DNA of 54,604 nucleotides from Desulfovibrio sp. UBA6121 (GTDB taxonomy: Bacteria > Desulfobacterota > Desulfovibrionia > Desulfovibrionales > Desulfovibrionaceae). The translations under genes and the position numbers were made by a program. The stretch covers positions 9,872 to 64,475 of the forward strand of contig DIVX01000135.1 in NCBI GenBank assembly GCA_002422505.1, read 5' to 3'. The notes beneath the pieces are model-generated. The model made no database searches. It saw only the letters and a list, made by a program, of their open reading frames with translations, and was not told where the DNA came from. This document shows, piece after piece, positions 15,092 to 23,758 of this stretch (within the stretch, counting starts at the first letter, position 1; every line of letters begins with the position of its first letter).

Positions 15092-15548
15092 TCGGTCAAA
15101 ACGGCAGGGTTACGATTCCGAATTGCATGGTGAAGACGAGCGCCTGGATTTGGAGCGCACGTCTCCCGGTCTGTTGTTCCTCCTTATAGGGTTTTCCGCA
15201 ACCTTTCCACGACCGCGAATGACGGTGCGGCGGACCGGGCCGGTGTGGGGGCCGGCGGGACGGGATGCGGGTGTACTTCCATCATACCACGCAGGCCTGG
15301 GCGCTGCGCAAGAGCAGCGGGCAGAAAAGGCTCGAAGTCAGTCCACCTCAATGATGAAGCCATTTTATCGCATGAAATTATGGCATTATGATAGCGCGAA
15401 TGTGTAAGCCGAATGTTAGCGGAAAAATAGTGATAAAAAATTGGGGTAAACCCAAATATAGAATTTGACTCCTTTCTGCCAGAGGCTCTATCTGTGCTTT
15501 CATGGAAGACTGCCCTCAACTTATAACCGCCTCAGCGCAAAGGAGTTC

Positions 15549-15791
15549 ATGATGAGTCTTACGAAGAGATGTTTGAAGTTGGAGCGCCAGATTAATGTGA
15601 AGGTCAATGACGAGACCTACAAGCGCTATCTGTCGCTGCGGGAGGACGCGTCGAAGAAGGGCTACGAGTTTTCGTTGCAGCCGGAGTTCTCCGACTGGCT
15701 GACTGGCTACCTGTCCGCTTGCGAGAAGGCGCTTGCAAAGGGCGACAAGACGCAGGCGAAGCCGGCTACCGAGTCCGACGCCGGCATGTAG
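15549..15791 (+). CDS. Small uncharacterised basic protein
   Basis: 80 aa. AAGGAG (15540-15545) serves the ATG at 15549 or the adjacent one at 15552, which has better spacing. The sequence LERQINVKVNDETYKRYLSLRE followed by predicted helices could be a ribbon-helix-helix-like DNA-binding fold, but no family is recognised. It is first in a run of four small plus-strand genes (15549-17754) of unknown role, between the ribozyme and the restriction operon. The upstream region 15200-15548 is locally AT-rich and holds no other supported gene; it probably carries the promoter. Confidence 0.6.
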   Translation: MMSLTKRCLKLERQINVKVNDETYKRYLSLREDASKKGYEFSLQPEFSDWLTGYLSACEKALAKGDKTQAKPATESDAGM

Positions 15792-15844
15792 CCGTGGGCA
15801 TCGTCCGGGGACCTCATCGGCCGGGGCCGGGGGACGTTGCGCTC

Positions 15845-16849
15845 GTGCGCCGCGCGCAGCGCTCCCTCGCCCTCGCCGGGCGGCACGCAGATCTGATGCG
15901 ATACATTGAACGCGACAGCTTTCAGAACTTGGCCGGTGCGCTTGTCGCACGGTACATGCCGCGCTCAAGCAAGAAACACCTCGAGATAGCGGACATCTTC
16001 CGTGAGCTCTACTCCGCGTGGCTTGCCCTCGCCCCGATCAGCAACCGGGCGCAAGGCTATTGGCGGCCGTGGTGGTGCCCCGGCGTCCTCACTGGCTGGC
16101 TGCGTATCGAGGCGAATCGCTTCCACCGTTGTTGGCTTGGGCATGTCGGCTACGATTGGACTACCGCGCAGATAGCGCCCGGAGCGCTGGCAGCAGGCAT
16201 CACCGACGAGACCTTCGTCGGCCAGGCGCAGGATTTGCTCGCACATGCAGCCGGGGACACGCTTCGGGCAGAGTTCGCCCGATATGTCCTCGGCAGCATG
16301 GTTTGGCGCCATCTGGCAGAGGCAACTCTGTCGGTAACTCGCGAGTACCGCGCGGGCATGATGTGGAACGAAGACGGCTGTTGGCTCATGTCGGCGAAGC
16401 CGTTCGACGGGGTCGGCGCAGCGTGGATCGACCTGCGCGCGCAGCCAACGGACCTCCTGTCCTGGTCGGCGCACATAGCCGATAGCTTGTTGAACGTTCG
16501 GATGAATGACGCATCGGTCCGGACACTCAAAGAGAGCGTGCGCACGGCGCTGGCCTCCGACGCCTCTCCCGAGCACAAACTCCGCCGCATCAACGCCGCT
16601 GCGCGTAGCTTTCACCATTTTGCGCGGTACGCGTTCGATGCCCGGCAGCAAGCTCAGGAACTCGAAGCGTGGATATGGCGACGCGTGAACCGGAACATCG
16701 TGCAGAATACACCGTCGCTTGCCGCGCGCTACTTCAATCTGAGGCACGCCCTATGGGACACCCGGCTACACTTCGAACGGAAGTCGTATCTGCTCGATAG
16801 AGACGTCACCGAAGAGCAGTGGCTGAACCTATGGAACCCGCGCAGGTAG
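15845..16849 (+). CDS. Uncharacterised 334-aa protein
   Basis: The frame is open from 15719, but its 5' part overlaps the preceding gene. GTG at 15845 after a GGGGGA site, GTG at 15794 or ATG at 15896 are possible starts. The protein is Trp- and Arg-rich (GYWRPWWCPGVLTGWLRIE, LEAWIWRRVNRNI) and mostly helical, with no signal peptide. It ends EEQWLNLWNPRR. No family is recognised. It follows the small gene by about 50 nt and precedes the next by 19 nt, so the three probably share a transcript. Confidence 0.6.
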   Translation: MRRAQRSLALAGRHADLMRYIERDSFQNLAGALVARYMPRSSKKHLEIADIFRELYSAWLALAPISNRAQGYWRPWWCPGVLTGWLRIEANRFHRCWLGHVGYDWTTAQIAPGALAAGITDETFVGQAQDLLAHAAGDTLRAEFARYVLGSMVWRHLAEATLSVTREYRAGMMWNEDGCWLMSAKPFDGVGAAWIDLRAQPTDLLSWSAHIADSLLNVRMNDASVRTLKESVRTALASDASPEHKLRRINAAARSFHHFARYAFDARQQAQELEAWIWRRVNRNIVQNTPSLAARYFNLRHALWDTRLHFERKSYLLDRDVTEEQWLNLWNPRR

Positions 16850-16868
16850 CGGAAAAGTAGGAGGACAG

Positions 16869-17276
16869 ATGTCGCTCACGTACGACAATGATGGCTTCAA
16901 GTTATCCATCACCGCCGGCGTCGCGGACGAGACGAAGGGAAAGAGGCGCTGGACGAGGGTGGAAGCCAGCTTCATGGGATTTCCCTGCTCCGACCTTGAG
17001 GCGCTGGCAGCGCTCAAAGCCTGCCTCGATTGCTTCCGCCGGGGGCAGTTCCCAAAAGGCAAGTCGCAGCCATGCCTGGGCTCAGAAGCGGAGGGCGTGC
17101 TGTGCGGCATCAAGCAGAAAGACAAAGTGCAGTACCTGCACATGCAGCGCATAGCCGACGGGCGCATGGCCGAGGAGGCATATCTGGCGCAGTTCGACGT
17201 CGCACGACTGGAGATAGCCGTCGGAAAGGCGCTTCAGTATTTAGCGCCCGCCTCCATCTGGGGGCCGGAGCCGTAG
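16869..17276 (+). CDS. Uncharacterised 135-aa protein
   Basis: Start supported by a strong TAGGAGGA site (16858-16865). The chain begins MSLTYDNDGFKLSITAGV and continues with a cysteine-containing helix (ALAALKACLDCFRRGQ). No known domain, signal peptide or membrane segment. It lies 19 nt after the 334-aa gene and is probably co-transcribed with it. Confidence 0.65.
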   Translation: MSLTYDNDGFKLSITAGVADETKGKRRWTRVEASFMGFPCSDLEALAALKACLDCFRRGQFPKGKSQPCLGSEAEGVLCGIKQKDKVQYLHMQRIADGRMAEEAYLAQFDVARLEIAVGKALQYLAPASIWGPEP

Positions 17277-17352
17277 CGTTCAATATACTGGCTCATTACC
17301 CACAGGGTCCGACAGTCAGCGCAACCTCAAATAAACGTAAAAGGGGCACAGA

Positions 17353-17754
17353 ATGAAAGGCGAGATCGAGGCATTTGTTGATACGCTGAAACTCGACGAA
17401 TTGATACAGCTTCAGGCTGATATCGCCAGAAGGATCGAAGCTCATATGCCAAGGCCTATACGTATCGTGCAGGCGTTTAATGGATACAACGAGAAGCGTT
17501 GCTCAAAGCCGTGGATAGCCGCAGTGACGTCTTGGCCTGTTGGCAGCAGTCCGGTCCTGCGCTTCGGAGAATATCTCGGAACAAATGCTGGAGGGCCTGC
17601 CGAGATTTTGGCCAGGCCGGGTGATGTCGTCAGGTGGGGACAAAAAGATACTCGGAACGAAAATCATACCGTTGCGAACTGGGGGGTCGTCGCAGCGGAT
17701 GGAAGCATCCGCAAATGCTCCAAAGAAGAGGCTCGTGAGGCTTTCGGAAGCTAA
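17353..17754 (+). CDS. Uncharacterised 133-aa protein
   Basis: Start at 17353 with AAGGGG upstream. Residues 10-30 form a short amphipathic helix (LDELIQLQADIARRIEAH). The C-terminal part holds ILARPGDVVRWGQKDTRNEN, which looks like a compact beta fold. No family is recognised. It is the last gene of the block; a terminator follows at 17869-17894. The interval 17755-17868 is empty. Confidence 0.6.
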   Translation: MKGEIEAFVDTLKLDELIQLQADIARRIEAHMPRPIRIVQAFNGYNEKRCSKPWIAAVTSWPVGSSPVLRFGEYLGTNAGGPAEILARPGDVVRWGQKDTRNENHTVANWGVVAADGSIRKCSKEEAREAFGS

Positions 17755-17868
17755 ACACACTGGCAGGCTTGACCCCGTCAGAGCACTTACAACTTGCCAA
17801 AGCAGACTCCCACCTAGGTCATTGTCATGAGGATGTTCTCAACTCCTCAGATCGCTGGCCGTAGCAGA

Positions 17869-17894
17869 AAAGGGGGCCGCAAGGCCCCCTCTTT
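17869..17894. terminator. Convergent terminator
   Basis: AGGGGGCC (17871-17878), loop GCAA, GGCCCCCT (17883-17890), with AAAA before and CTTTTC after. It serves both the plus-strand gene block on the left and the restriction operon arriving from the right on the minus strand. Confidence 0.88.
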
Positions 17895-18617
17895 TCACTC
17901 TATCTGGTGCGGCTCCAGTGCCAGCCTCGCCCTCCGCTCCTGCCAGTCCGGCATGAGTGTGGAGAGCAACTCGTAGAATTCTGTGGTGTGCCCGTGGTGC
18001 CGCAGGTGGCAGAGCTCATGGGCTATCACGTACTCCACGCAAAGCATCGGCGCTCTGACCAGGTGCCTGTTGAGGGTAATCGTGCCAGCACGGGAGCAAC
18101 TGCCCCATCTGCTGGACATGGCGCGCACAGTGACACGCTCCGGTGCGCCGATGCCGTGTGCGCCGTACCGCGAACTCAATTCGTCGAGGATACGGCCGAA
18201 GACAACGCGAGCGCGGCGCAGGTACCACAAGTCAAGAAGCTCGCGGACCTTATCGCTGTGTGGGGGATTGGCGGTCGTCACCTCGAAGAATCTACCGGCA
18301 AGGCGGACATCATTCTGGTCGCCCTGGCGGACCCGAAGCCTATAGTTGCGACCAAGATATTTGTGGGTTTCCCCGCTGACGTACTCGCGGGGAAGCGCCA
18401 ACTGCCTCACTTCGCGAAAGCGTTCAAGATGGCGGAAGATCCAAACCGACTTCGCCTGAGCACGGGCCGTGATTAGGGCGAGCGGCGTCCCTTGAGGAGC
18501 ACGGACGCTCACGAGGCCCTCGGGGCGCACGGATATGCGCAGTGTCCGGAACCCGTCAAAGACCACCTGCACCGGGATGCGATGGACTCCATGCACGATT
18601 TCAAGAAGGGGTGTCAT
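17895..18617 (-). CDS. YgjP/SprT-like zinc metallopeptidase
   Basis: 240 aa. The zinc motif HELCHLRHHGHTTEF (about 200-215) supplies the two histidines and catalytic glutamate of the HExxH class, and SSRWGSCS with the following beta strands is typical of the YgjP/DUF45 (M48-like) family. The ATG at 18617 lies 4 nt after the hsdR stop; upstream in-frame ATGs fall inside hsdR. Genes of this family often end type I restriction operons, perhaps acting on the restriction subunit or on stress proteins. The role is inferred from context. Confidence 0.88.
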   Translation of the reverse strand: MTPLLEIVHGVHRIPVQVVFDGFRTLRISVRPEGLVSVRAPQGTPLALITARAQAKSVWIFRHLERFREVRQLALPREYVSGETHKYLGRNYRLRVRQGDQNDVRLAGRFFEVTTANPPHSDKVRELLDLWYLRRARVVFGRILDELSSRYGAHGIGAPERVTVRAMSSRWGSCSRAGTITLNRHLVRAPMLCVEYVIAHELCHLRHHGHTTEFYELLSTLMPDWQERRARLALEPHQIE

Positions 18618-18621
18618 GCTC

Positions 18622-21600
18622 TCACTTGGTGCTGCGCTGGATGGCGATACGCATGCAGGCGTCGAGGATGGCGTCGATGACCGCTGGCGGGAGCGCCAGC
18701 CCTTCGCCTCCATCGACCGCATCGAAGAACCAGTCGTCCATGTGCTGGAGCATGCTGTTCTTGACGTCCTCGTTGCTCGTCCAGTTCACCACGTTGAGTT
18801 CCTGGACGATGGCGTACACGTTGAGCGCTGCCTCGACGCAGAACGCCTCGACCTTCGCCGTCGGGACCTGCGGGGGACTCGCCTCAAGGTGCTGGCGCAC
18901 CAGTTCGTGAATGCGCCCGTAATACGCCCGGGCGTCGTCCTCGGCGCGCAGACGTTCGGGAATGCCGTCCGCCACGCGATCTCGGACAGCCACCATCAGC
19001 TTTTTGACTTCCTTGAGGTACTCCACGTCCTTGAGCCGCCCCTGCCGGAACGCGTCGATGGCCGACTTCAGCAGCTCGGAGAACTTCCGGTAGAACGCCG
19101 GGTCCTCTTCCATCTTCTCGGTGATGGTCAGCATGGTGCGGTGGGCAATGGCGTCAGCCTTGGCTCCGTCGCCGTGAACCCGTTCCACCTCGCGCGCAAA
19201 CCGCTCCTGGTCGAAGATGTTGACCGGCTCCGTAATCAACTCAACATCGACCACGCCCACATGGGTGTTCACGATCTTCTGGATGCGTGCCTCGTACTCG
19301 CCGTAGTCCACCGCCTCAGCGTAGCGCAGGCGGACCGCCCGGCGCAGCCGCTCGAAGAACAGCAGGTCCCGGCGGTAGCGCTCCTGCAACGCGGCGTCCG
19401 TCTGCTCCAGAAACGTCGCCGAGGAAAAGCTCAAGCCCACGCACCGCGCAAAGGCCGACAGCCGCTCGTAGAACCGCTGGCGCTCCTCGACGTCCGCGAG
19501 ATGACGCTCGTAGGCCTCCTCGTCGCGCCTGTTGGACACGGCCTTGAACACGTCGAGCAGGGCGGCGTGCAGGCCCGGCAGGCGCACGATCATCTCCGAG
19601 ACGTTGGTGACGATGCCCTGGAGTTGCTCCGGGTCGTAGTTCTCGGCAGCAAATTCCTCCATCGCCTTGGCGAGGTGGTCCAGCACGCCGACGTAATCCA
19701 GAATGTAGCCGTACTCCTTCCCCTCGTGCAGCCGGTTCACGCGGGCGATGGCCTGTAGCAGGGTGTGGTCTCTCAATGGCCGGGCGAGGTACAGCACCGT
19801 GTTGCGCGGCTCGTCGAACCCGGTAAGCAGCTTGTGCACCACGATGAGGATTTCCAACTCCTCCCCGGACTTGAAGGCGTTGATGACCTGCTTGTTGTAC
19901 GCCTCCTCCGTGCGGTACCGCTCCATCCGCCGCCGCCAGAACTCCTGGACCAACGTGGCGTCCTCGGCCCCATCGCCCTCCGGTTCGTCGCTCCGTTCCT
20001 CCGCCCGTGTCTGCGGACCGGAGATGAGTACCTCGGAATTCACCAGGCCGTAGCTGTCGAGCGCCTGCTTGTAGCGGATGGCTGCGGCCTTGGACGGCGC
20101 CACGAGCTGGGCCTTGAAGCCCGTGCCCTGCCAGTTCTGCTCGAAGTGCAGGCTCACGTCCATGGCGACCTGGTTGATGAAGTTCCCGATGCGCGGGATG
20201 TGCCCGGCGCTGGCGAACTTGCGCTTAAGATCGGCGCGCTGATCCTGCGTCAGGTTGCGCGTGATGAGCTCGAAGGCCTGGTCCAGCGGGGTTTCGTTCG
20301 GCGCAAGGTTCACGTGCCGCCCCTCGTAGAGCAGTGGCACCACGGCTTGGTCGGCAACGGCGTCCTTGATGGTGTAGGAATCGATGATGCCACCGAACTG
20401 CCGGACCACGCTGCCGTCCTTCTTGTGCACCGGCGTGCCGGTGAAGCCGATGAAGCACGCGCGCGGCAGAGCGGCGCGCATCCAGGCGTGCAGCTTGCGG
20501 AAGTTGGAGCGGTGCGCTTCGTCCACCAGCACGAAGATGTTGGCGGCGTCGAGTTTGAGCTTGGCCTTGGTGGCGGCGTCCTCAAACTTGTGGAGCACGG
20601 TGGTCACGATGGGCTTGCCGCCCTGCTCCAGCTTCTTTGCCAGGTCGCGGCCGGAGTCCGCCTGCTCCAGGTGCAGGCCGCAACTGCGGAACGTTCCGTA
20701 GATCTGGTCGTCCAGGTCCGTACGGTCCGTCACCAGCACGATGCGGTAGTCGCCGATGTCTGGCGCGAGCGCGATGCGCCGGGCCAGCATGACCATGGAC
20801 AGGGACTTGCCGCTGCCTTGGGTGTGCCAGACCACGCCGCCGGGCCGCGTGCCGTCGGGCCGCACGGCGCGGATGCGCTCCATCATCCTGCGCAGGGCGA
20901 AGAACTGCTGGTAACGGGCAACCTTGCGCTGGCCAGCATCGAACACCGTGCAGTGGTACACCAGCTCCAGCAGCCGGGCAGGCCGGCACAGGCTCCACAG
21001 TGCCGCGTCCTGGGCCGTGGGTGCGCATTCCTCGGCCTCCCACTGTTCGATGTAGGGGCGCCAGTGCGTGTAGGGCTTCTCGAACAGGGCCTCGCGCTCC
21101 GCGAAGGGCAACGGCGTATTGATGAGCACGCGCAATGACTCGTCCAGGCGCTCCTGCGGCACGTCCTTTTCCTTCCACACGCTCCAGAACTTGGCCGGGG
21201 TGCCGGTGCAGCCGTACCGGGCCTCGTTCTTGGTCAGGGCCAACAGCAACTGCGCGCAGGCATAGAGGCTCGGTGCCTGGTCCTCGCGCTGCTTGAAAAG
21301 ATGGTCGGCGATGGCGGCTTTGAGCGCGTCCTTGTCGTCCGGGCGCTTGCACTCGATGATCACGAAGGGGATGCCGTTGACGAAAAGCACGATGTCCGGC
21401 TCCAGCACGTCGGCCGAGGCGGTCTTGGCCACGGCGTACTCGCTGGTGACGTGGTACACGTTGGCCTCGGGCCGCTCCCAGTCCACGTAGCGCATGGTGA
21501 AGCTCTTGGAGTCGCCACCGACGAGCTGCTTGAAGCTCTTGCCGTAACAGAGAATGTCGTAGACGGCGCTGTTGGCCTGCAGCACGGTCGTGTCCTTGGG

Positions 21601-21852
21601 GTCGGCCACGGCGGCCACGGCGGCGGCGATGTTGGCCTCGGAGAACTGGTGGGTGCGGCTCTTGTACTCGATGCTGTTGAGGCGGCGCAGTTGCTCGGCC
21701 AGCACGTCGCGCAGCACCACCTCGCGCGCGCGGCCGCCGCGCAGCCGCTTGGCCTCGGCCGGAGGCAGGTAGCTCCAGCCCAGGCGTTGCAGGGTGCGGA
21801 TGGCCGGAATGTGGCTGGTAGACGCTTCGTTGAAAATGGCGCTGTCTGACAT
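18622..21852 (-). CDS. hsdR: Type I restriction enzyme, R subunit
   Basis: 1076 aa. The N-terminal nuclease domain has LEPDIVLFVNGIPFVIIECK (about 150-170), the PD-ExK catalytic pattern. The motor domain carries Walker A TQGSGKS (about 345), the DEAH box VLVDEAHRS, motif III GFTGTP and later helicase motifs (LLTGFDEP, QAIARVNR). The C-terminal helical domain binds the methylase. The subunit pumps DNA with ATP and cuts it at random sites when the target is unmethylated. The ATG at 21852 is preceded by GAGGAGG and follows hsdS by 23 nt. The gene appears intact. Confidence 0.96.
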   Translation of the reverse strand: MSDSAIFNEASTSHIPAIRTLQRLGWSYLPPAEAKRLRGGRAREVVLRDVLAEQLRRLNSIEYKSRTHQFSEANIAAAVAAVADPKDTTVLQANSAVYDILCYGKSFKQLVGGDSKSFTMRYVDWERPEANVYHVTSEYAVAKTASADVLEPDIVLFVNGIPFVIIECKRPDDKDALKAAIADHLFKQREDQAPSLYACAQLLLALTKNEARYGCTGTPAKFWSVWKEKDVPQERLDESLRVLINTPLPFAEREALFEKPYTHWRPYIEQWEAEECAPTAQDAALWSLCRPARLLELVYHCTVFDAGQRKVARYQQFFALRRMMERIRAVRPDGTRPGGVVWHTQGSGKSLSMVMLARRIALAPDIGDYRIVLVTDRTDLDDQIYGTFRSCGLHLEQADSGRDLAKKLEQGGKPIVTTVLHKFEDAATKAKLKLDAANIFVLVDEAHRSNFRKLHAWMRAALPRACFIGFTGTPVHKKDGSVVRQFGGIIDSYTIKDAVADQAVVPLLYEGRHVNLAPNETPLDQAFELITRNLTQDQRADLKRKFASAGHIPRIGNFINQVAMDVSLHFEQNWQGTGFKAQLVAPSKAAAIRYKQALDSYGLVNSEVLISGPQTRAEERSDEPEGDGAEDATLVQEFWRRRMERYRTEEAYNKQVINAFKSGEELEILIVVHKLLTGFDEPRNTVLYLARPLRDHTLLQAIARVNRLHEGKEYGYILDYVGVLDHLAKAMEEFAAENYDPEQLQGIVTNVSEMIVRLPGLHAALLDVFKAVSNRRDEEAYERHLADVEERQRFYERLSAFARCVGLSFSSATFLEQTDAALQERYRRDLLFFERLRRAVRLRYAEAVDYGEYEARIQKIVNTHVGVVDVELITEPVNIFDQERFAREVERVHGDGAKADAIAHRTMLTITEKMEEDPAFYRKFSELLKSAIDAFRQGRLKDVEYLKEVKKLMVAVRDRVADGIPERLRAEDDARAYYGRIHELVRQHLEASPPQVPTAKVEAFCVEAALNVYAIVQELNVVNWTSNEDVKNSMLQHMDDWFFDAVDGGEGLALPPAVIDAILDACMRIAIQRSTK

Positions 21853-21875
21853 GGGGCCTCCTCGGCGCCGGGCGT

Positions 21876-23072
21876 TTATGGAACCCGGACCTTGCCTATG
21901 AGCAACTGCTGCATGAGCCCGCGCTTCTGGCGCTTCAGGGCGTCCAGCTCCGCGCGGTGCAGGGCGATTTCGCGGTCGGCGTCTTCAAGGACTTCCACGA
22001 TGGCGCGCTGTTCCTCCACCGTTGGCGGCAAGGTGACCTTCTCGCCAAGAAAGAGCCCATCGTTGAAGGTCATCTTCTCGATATGGACGCCGTAGCTGGA
22101 GATGTAAGCCTTGCGGTACATGATCGGCAGCCGGGAGAGCCAGTCGAAGAACCGCATATCCAACTGCTCCTGGGAGCGCGCCGTGTAGGCGAGGTATGAG
22201 TCGGAGACGTGGAAACCGTCGAATTCCTGCGGCACCATGGCCATCGCGCCATGAACGACCTGCATCTTGGAAATGAGAAAGTCCCCGGCCCGCGCCACGT
22301 TCATCTTCTTGGTCAGGATTTCACTGCCCAGCAGCGTTTCGCGGTGGAAGGCCCCACCGGACCTGCGGCGCAGGCTCAAGAGCTTGTACTCCGCGCTGTC
22401 GTCCCATGTGACGGGACGCCGCACAGGTTTCAGGAGTTGCCCGATCTTGGAGGTTTGCCAAGGTGTGGCGAACCCTGACAGCCGCGCCTTGCCCGTCAGC
22501 AGCCGCTGGGCCAGAGCCTTGCGGCGGCGTTGTTTGGCTGTGAGCAAAGCTTCCACACGCTCTTCAACGGCATCGCAGGTGCTCAATACGCCTGCGATGG
22601 CGGCCTGCTCACTTGGCTCCGGGATAAGAAGGGAATGTTCAAGAAGAGATTCGGTCTCAAGGCGGCAGGTGCCGTGGCCGGCGGTGGTGATGAGGTTGCT
22701 GATTCTGTGTTTCGTGTTTGCAAGGGCGTAGAGAAGGAAGCGCGCATGGACACCTGCATGTGCGAGCAATGCCTTCACGTCCTGGTTGAAGGCGGATCTC
22801 TGCTGGCAGATACCCATCGGCACGTCGTTTAGAAGCCCCATCCCGCGCGTCAACACGAGGATGGTTCCAGGTTCAACGACGATGCTCGATTGTGCCCCAA
22901 GTTCTGACAGCTTGAGTTCCGACTCGCGTAGCGTCAACGACTTGAGATCCTTCGCCGTGAACCAATTGACCGAGCCTCCCCAATAATCAGGCCTGCTTTT
23001 GCTTGGCGTGCCCCCAGACCTGATGGTCACAAGCTCGCCGAGAGGTTTTACGTCCCAGCCCTTCGGAATCAT
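21876..23072 (-). CDS. hsdS: Type I restriction enzyme, S subunit
   Basis: 398 aa with two target-recognition domains. The first begins GWDVKPLGELVTIRSGGTPS, and each is followed by a conserved helical spacer (EQAAIAGVLSTCDAVEERVE and EEQRAIVEVLEDADREIAL) ending in the ...RLLTGKARL / LLIGKVRVP signature. It sets the DNA sequence read by the complex. The start overlaps the stop of the upstream RhuM gene by 4 nt (ATGA). A second, half-size S gene lies earlier in the same operon. Confidence 0.95.
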   Translation of the reverse strand: MIPKGWDVKPLGELVTIRSGGTPSKSRPDYWGGSVNWFTAKDLKSLTLRESELKLSELGAQSSIVVEPGTILVLTRGMGLLNDVPMGICQQRSAFNQDVKALLAHAGVHARFLLYALANTKHRISNLITTAGHGTCRLETESLLEHSLLIPEPSEQAAIAGVLSTCDAVEERVEALLTAKQRRRKALAQRLLTGKARLSGFATPWQTSKIGQLLKPVRRPVTWDDSAEYKLLSLRRRSGGAFHRETLLGSEILTKKMNVARAGDFLISKMQVVHGAMAMVPQEFDGFHVSDSYLAYTARSQEQLDMRFFDWLSRLPIMYRKAYISSYGVHIEKMTFNDGLFLGEKVTLPPTVEEQRAIVEVLEDADREIALHRAELDALKRQKRGLMQQLLIGKVRVP

Positions 23073-23758
23073 TTCCCTCTCCCCAACCGTTTGGGCTTCG
23101 GGCGCGTTTCACCGACCAGCCGAGCCTTTTCCGCGCGGCGACGCTCGTCGAAGAGTTTGTACTGCCGCTCGACCATTTTTTTTGCCCTTTCGGCGGAGAT
23201 ACTGCCCTTACCCGTCAGCACCTTGCGGTCGTAGAAGCGCAGGAATTCATCCAGTTTTGTCTTCCAGTCCGCCATGCGCATGTGTTTGTGGCGCTCGGCT
23301 TGATCCTTGGCGTAGTCCAGATACATGGTGACGATGCGGGCGAGTTTCTCCAACTCTTCCGCAGCCAGGTAGTTTTTTGCGACACACACGTCCGTTTTGC
23401 AGACCTTGTTCCCCTTCCAGGTCGTCAATCCCATATGGGGCGCGCTCGCGTCCGCACGTCGGACAATGATTTCGGCGGCTGTTTTGCCGGTGACCGAGTA
23501 ATGCAGCTTGTTCTGAACCGTGGCGAAAAAGGCCAAAGTTGCCTCTGACTGCTTCTCATAATCCACGGAGGTGGCGTAGATGTCCGTGACTTGCAGGTAG
23601 AAGCGCTTCTCGGAAACACGAATTTCTTGGACCCGCTTGAGGAGTTCCTCAAAGTAATTCGGGGCGTCCGGCGCAGGAAGCGCAATCCTCGGCACAGGAC
23701 GAGCCGGAGCATCGATGGCTTTCACACTTTTGGCCTGCTTTTTCCTGATCGTAGCCAT
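23069..23758 (-). CDS. RhuM-type protein, truncated paralogue
   Basis: 229 aa. From about residue 30 it aligns closely with the C-terminal two thirds of its neighbour: NYFEELLKRVQEIRVSEKRFY, TDIYATSVDY, FFATVQNKLHYSVTGKTAAEI and a tail of KGSISAERAKKMVERQY type. It lacks the N-terminal Bro-N-like/winged DNA-binding part (MADEITTQ...HRGTQFRRWA). It therefore arose by duplication with loss of the first domain, or by fusion. It shares one base with the stop of the first RhuM gene and overlaps hsdS by 4 nt, so it is translated in the same operon. RhuM proteins are common inside type I operons but their function is not established. Confidence 0.88.
   Translation of the reverse strand: MATIRKKQAKSVKAIDAPARPVPRIALPAPDAPNYFEELLKRVQEIRVSEKRFYLQVTDIYATSVDYEKQSEATLAFFATVQNKLHYSVTGKTAAEIIVRRADASAPHMGLTTWKGNKVCKTDVCVAKNYLAAEELEKLARIVTMYLDYAKDQAERHKHMRMADWKTKLDEFLRFYDRKVLTGKGSISAERAKKMVERQYKLFDERRRAEKARLVGETRPKPKRLGRGK

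Noticed and set aside
14271..15200. Ordinary group II intron with reverse transcriptase
   Set aside because: No frame with reverse-transcriptase motifs exists, and less than 200 nt of possible intron lie upstream of domain V.
15184..15519. 111-codon minus-strand frame
   Set aside because: No ribosome site, mixed composition, and it spans the AT-rich promoter region of the gene at 15549.
19765..21138. 457-codon plus-strand frame opposite hsdR
   Set aside because: Antisense shadow with Val/Gly/His-rich composition; hsdR has all its motifs on the other strand.
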